A DNA stretch of 9,005 nucleotides, from assembly GCA_007128345.1 (NCBI GenBank), contig SKXS01000004.1, positions 1 through 9,005 on the forward strand. Reading direction: 5' to 3'. Origin of the DNA: Spirochaetia bacterium (lineage in GTDB: Bacteria; Spirochaetota; Spirochaetia; PWKH01). Positions 6,685 to 9,005 of the stretch are shown here, piece by piece. Within the stretch, counting starts at the first letter, position 1. Each line of letters begins with the position of its first letter. The translations under genes were made by a program, and so were the position numbers. The notes beneath the pieces are model-generated. The model made no database searches and had not been told where the DNA came from. It saw only the letters and a program-made list of their open reading frames with translations.

Positions 6685-7860
6685 ATGGCATCACTGAAAA
6701 CTAAATTCTGCGGCATCGAGTTTGAAAATCCGATTATCGTACCGGCAGGCGTCCACGGGAGAAGCGGGGAGGTCATCAAGGAGGTTTCCCAAAGCGGGGT
6801 AGCGGGCATCTGCACCAAGACTATTGTAGCCCAGCCTGCCCGGGATGTGCTTCCGTGTTTTGCCTCAGTTTCCGGCGGTATGGTCAATTCAGTATTCGGA
6901 TCTGACCGGACTGCTGAGTACTGGTTCACCGAAGGGCTGAAGCGTGCCAAGGAAGGAGACTCCCTGGTGCTGGCTAACCTTGCTGGGTTTTTCCCTGAGC
7001 AGGCAGCTGAGCTGGCTGTGAAATCGGAGCAGGCCGGCGCTGATATGATAATCCTGCCTACCCACTGTCCCCATATGGGAGAAATCCTCATGGCCATGTT
7101 TCCCGGGATGGAGATGCCCGAGCCGAAACTCACAGACGTGGAGCCGATGAAGCGTTCTGTTCAGCTGATCAAAGAGTCGGTGAAGGTTCCCGTGGTGGTA
7201 AAGCTTTCCGGAACTTTTTCGCATATCACCAGGCAGTGGGCTTTGGGCGTCAAGGAAGCCGGGGCGGACGGGATATCATGTTCCGATGCGGTGGGTCCCG
7301 CATTGAGCATAGATGTACGTACCGGAGAACCCATGCTCGGAGGACCCAGGGGGGTGGGAGGACTGACCGGTCCCGCTATCATGCCCATCACGCTGCGTAT
7401 GGTCCTGGAAATAGCCATGACTGTGGATCTGCCGATCATAGGAGTCGGCGGAATCAGTTCTGCTGAGGATGTAGTCCGCTACATTATGGCAGGGGCTACG
7501 CTTGCAGGGGTATGTACCGCAGGTCATATAGGCGGTATCGACAGATACTCCCGGATCATAGAAGATCTGCATAAGCTGCTTGATGAATTGGGGGCGGATT
7601 CTCCAGATGAACTGAGGGGATTGACCCTGAAGCGGATAGCAGACAGGAAAGAGAAGGGAAAACAGGCGGTGACCGACCCGATTCCGCCTGAGGTGGAGGA
7701 GGATCTCTGTATTGCCTGCGGCAAGTGCGAGCAGGTGTGCGCCTACGGCAGTGCACAGGTATCAGACATCGTGAGCATCAATCACGATACATGCATAGGG
7801 TGCGGCCTCTGCGTGAGTGTCTGTCCCACACGGACCTTGTCTCAGGAGTACTACCTGTAG
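6685..7860 (+). CDS. Dihydroorotate/dihydropyrimidine dehydrogenase-like flavoprotein with C-terminal 2x[4Fe-4S] ferredoxin domain (PreA-like)
   Basis: A 391-residue fusion. Residues 1-320 form an FMN-binding TIM barrel of the DHOD class 1 / dihydropyrimidine dehydrogenase family: the opening FCGIEFENPIIVPAG, K173 in VVVKLSG, GGLTGPAIMPI at 225-235, and the FMN-phosphate region GVGGISSAEDVVRYIMAGA at 253-271. C128 in THCPHMG matches the catalytic cysteine of DPD (CPHGM). Residues 340-383 carry two [4Fe-4S] motifs, C342/C345/C348/C352 and C370/C373/C376/C380. Such proteins move electrons between ferredoxin or a PreT-like NAD(P)H subunit and a cyclic substrate. No PreT-like gene is in the window, so a ferredoxin partner is plausible. 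The asparagines that hold the pyrimidine ring in DPD (NLSC and TNT regions) are replaced here (PTHC and SCSDA), so uracil or thymine is doubtful. It could reduce or oxidise another ring, perhaps a purine-derived one; the direction is unknown. Confidence 0.9.
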   Translation: MASLKTKFCGIEFENPIIVPAGVHGRSGEVIKEVSQSGVAGICTKTIVAQPARDVLPCFASVSGGMVNSVFGSDRTAEYWFTEGLKRAKEGDSLVLANLAGFFPEQAAELAVKSEQAGADMIILPTHCPHMGEILMAMFPGMEMPEPKLTDVEPMKRSVQLIKESVKVPVVVKLSGTFSHITRQWALGVKEAGADGISCSDAVGPALSIDVRTGEPMLGGPRGVGGLTGPAIMPITLRMVLEIAMTVDLPIIGVGGISSAEDVVRYIMAGATLAGVCTAGHIGGIDRYSRIIEDLHKLLDELGADSPDELRGLTLKRIADRKEKGKQAVTDPIPPEVEEDLCIACGKCEQVCAYGSAQVSDIVSINHDTCIGCGLCVSVCPTRTLSQEYYL

Positions 7861-7887
7861 TAAACATATACTATTGGTGCAATGTAA

Positions 7888-7895
7888 GAGGAGGT
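7888..7895 (+). promoter_or_regulatory. Strong ribosome binding site for the binding protein
   Basis: GAGGAGGT ends 5 nt before the ATG at 7901. It decides against the in-frame ATG at 7817, which lies inside the preceding gene and would put a non-signal segment before the signal peptide. A strong site suits a protein needed in excess over its transporter. Confidence 0.85.
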
Positions 7896-7900
7896 TGACC

Positions 7901-8950
7901 ATGGAAAAGAGATTGTTGCGGGCTGTGATGCTGGTGCTCATTATGCTTCTGGTGTTACCCGCACTTACGGCAGCGGGAACTGCAGAACGGGCAGTGGTAC
8001 GTGAGACATACGGGATAGCGGTCTTTGTGCCTGGGGTTGTTGCAGGAAGCCCGCTCTATGAGCTTATGGTTGCCGGCACTGAACAGGCTGCTGCTGAGTA
8101 CGCCCATGTTACGGTACGGGTTATCGAGGGAGGATTCAATCAGGCTGAATGGGAGGAGCGGATCATGGCAATTGCCGCTACGGGGCAATACGATCTGATC
8201 GTAACCTCAAATGGTGCTATGCCGTTCGTTGCGCTCCCCGTAGCTGAGGCATTCCCTAACCAGAAGTTTCTCATACTCGATGCGATTTTCGAGCATCCCC
8301 AGATGTTCACCGTGCTCTACAACCAGTTTGAGCAGGCCTACCAGGTCGGCTATCTCGGAGGGCTCATCACCCAGAGCACTATGGCAGGTGCGAACCCTGC
8401 AGCCAGACGGCTGGGCATGCTTGCCGGACAGGAATATCCCGCTATGGACGATATGATATTCCCGGGATTTGTTGCGGGTGCGAAAGCAGTTGATCCGGAA
8501 ATAGTTGTCGATTACCGGGTGCTCGGCAACTGGTATGATGCTACCCGTGCAGCTGAGATTACCAGGAGCATGATAGATGCGGGAGCTGATGTGATCATGA
8601 CCGCAGCAGGCGGAGCCAACCAGGGGGTAATTACTGCAGCAATGGAACTCGGAAAGTATGTGCTGTATGTTGACGATTACGGATACCACCTGGGGCCGGG
8701 AACAGTCGTCGGCTCATCGGTGCTTAGACAGGATCAGGCAGCCTACGAGAACATTGTCGCAGCTGTAGAGGGCACCCTTGAATGGGGGACGGCCCTGATA
8801 CTCAGTACCGCAGACGGATATGTTGACTTTATTGATGACAGTCCCCGTTATGTGGATGCGGTAGCTGCGGACGTCCGTGCTGATATGGATGCGATGCTTA
8901 CCCGGATGAGAAGCGGAGAGCTGGCTTTGGACGTGCCGAAATTCTGGTAG
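7901..8950 (+). CDS. BMP/PnrA-family ABC transporter substrate-binding protein, periplasmic
   Basis: A 349-residue exported protein. The signal peptide has a basic start (MEKRLLR), a hydrophobic core over about residues 8-22 and a probable signal peptidase I site after A24 or A25 (ALTAAG). There is no cysteine near the cleavage site, so it is not a typical lipoprotein, unlike Treponema PnrA or Gram-positive BMPs. The mature part shows the BMP fold pattern: YGIAVFVPGVVAGSPLYE at the first strand, YDLIVTSNGAM and FPNQKFLILDA of the first lobe, the hinge region with QAYQVGYLGGLITQ, FPGFVAGAKAVDPE, the conserved NWYDATRAAEI, and GADVIMTAAGGANQGVI followed by VDDYGY of the second lobe. BMP proteins bind nucleosides, purine bases or related compounds for ABC uptake. 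It lies 40 nt after the DHOD-like gene and directly before a terminator; the ATPase and permease genes are not in the window and may lie downstream. Ligand unknown, but family and context favour a heterocyclic base or nucleoside. Confidence 0.9.
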   Translation: MEKRLLRAVMLVLIMLLVLPALTAAGTAERAVVRETYGIAVFVPGVVAGSPLYELMVAGTEQAAAEYAHVTVRVIEGGFNQAEWEERIMAIAATGQYDLIVTSNGAMPFVALPVAEAFPNQKFLILDAIFEHPQMFTVLYNQFEQAYQVGYLGGLITQSTMAGANPAARRLGMLAGQEYPAMDDMIFPGFVAGAKAVDPEIVVDYRVLGNWYDATRAAEITRSMIDAGADVIMTAAGGANQGVITAAMELGKYVLYVDDYGYHLGPGTVVGSSVLRQDQAAYENIVAAVEGTLEWGTALILSTADGYVDFIDDSPRYVDAVAADVRADMDAMLTRMRSGELALDVPKFW

Positions 8951-8974
8951 ACACCACATATCACTAGTAAAGGG

Positions 8975-9003
8975 GAGGTCTGCTATTCGCGCAGGCCTCT
9001 TTT
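8975..9003 (+). terminator. Rho-independent terminator after the binding-protein gene
   Basis: A 9-bp GC-rich stem (8975-8983 with 8991-8999, one T-G wobble at 8979/8995), a 7-nt loop (TATTCGC) and a TTTT run at 9000-9003. It starts 24 nt after the stop codon of the binding-protein gene. The T run is short and the window ends just after it, so it may be a full terminator or a partial one that lowers read-through into transporter genes beyond the edge. Confidence 0.8.
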
Positions 9004-9005
9004 CA

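Larger units (their letters stand above)
1..9003 (+). other. Probable single operon, 5' end outside the window
   Basis: Eight genes on the same strand are separated by 20, 8, 10, -8, 2, 10 and 40 nt, in gene order, and no gap is long enough to hold an obvious promoter plus terminator. The only terminator-like hairpin is at the far end. This supports co-transcription and joint regulation; the promoter and any regulator must lie upstream of base 1. Confidence 0.75.

Noticed and set aside
7837..7872. Possible promoter before the binding-protein gene (TTGTCT and TATACT)
   Set aside because: The spacing of about 24 nt between the two hexamers is too long and the -35 match is poor; co-transcription from upstream is simpler.
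7817..7900. An N-terminal extension of the binding protein from the ATG at 7817
   Set aside because: It overlaps the ferredoxin-domain coding region, would bury the signal peptide, and the strong AGGAGGT lies just before ATG 7901.

Overview
The window holds a single, tightly packed, co-directional (+ strand) gene cluster of eight protein genes that ends in a Rho-independent terminator at the right edge. All intergenic gaps are short (2 to 40 nt) and one gene pair overlaps by 8 nt, so the whole stretch reads as one operon whose 5' end lies outside the window. No RNA gene, mobile element, CRISPR array or long non-coding stretch is visible.

Layout: (1) the C-terminal ~440 residues of a tungsten-type aldehyde:ferredoxin oxidoreductase (AOR), cut by the left edge; (2) a 104-residue MoaD-like protein ending in Gly-Gly, the hallmark of a molybdopterin-synthase sulfur carrier; (3-5) a three-subunit molybdenum hydroxylase of the xanthine dehydrogenase family, in the order FAD subunit, [2Fe-2S] subunit, molybdopterin subunit; (6) an SsnA/ATZ-TRZ-type metal-dependent amidohydrolase; (7) a dihydroorotate/dihydropyrimidine dehydrogenase-like flavoprotein fused to a two-cluster ferredoxin domain; (8) an exported BMP/PnrA-family solute-binding protein, the type that binds nucleosides or purines for ABC uptake; then a terminator hairpin.

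Inferred joint role: uptake of a nitrogen heterocycle (purine-, pyrimidine- or nucleoside-like), hydroxylation by the Mo enzyme, hydrolytic deamination or ring opening by the amidohydrolase, ferredoxin-linked reduction or oxidation by the DHOD-like enzyme, and oxidation of an aldehyde product by the AOR, which would supply reduced ferredoxin. This combination resembles anaerobic purine-catabolism loci in parts (Mo hydroxylase plus SsnA), but the presence of an AOR with its own MoaD-like carrier, and altered substrate-contact residues in both the Mo hydroxylase and the DHOD-like enzyme, suggest a substrate other than ordinary xanthine or uracil. The substrate cannot be read from the sequence.

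Organism: a strict anaerobe is likely (AOR, ferredoxin-linked enzymes). The binding protein has a signal peptide without a lipobox cysteine, which suggests a free periplasmic protein and hence a diderm cell; the signal-peptide style and the moderate GC content would fit a free-living spirochaete, but this taxonomic guess is weak.
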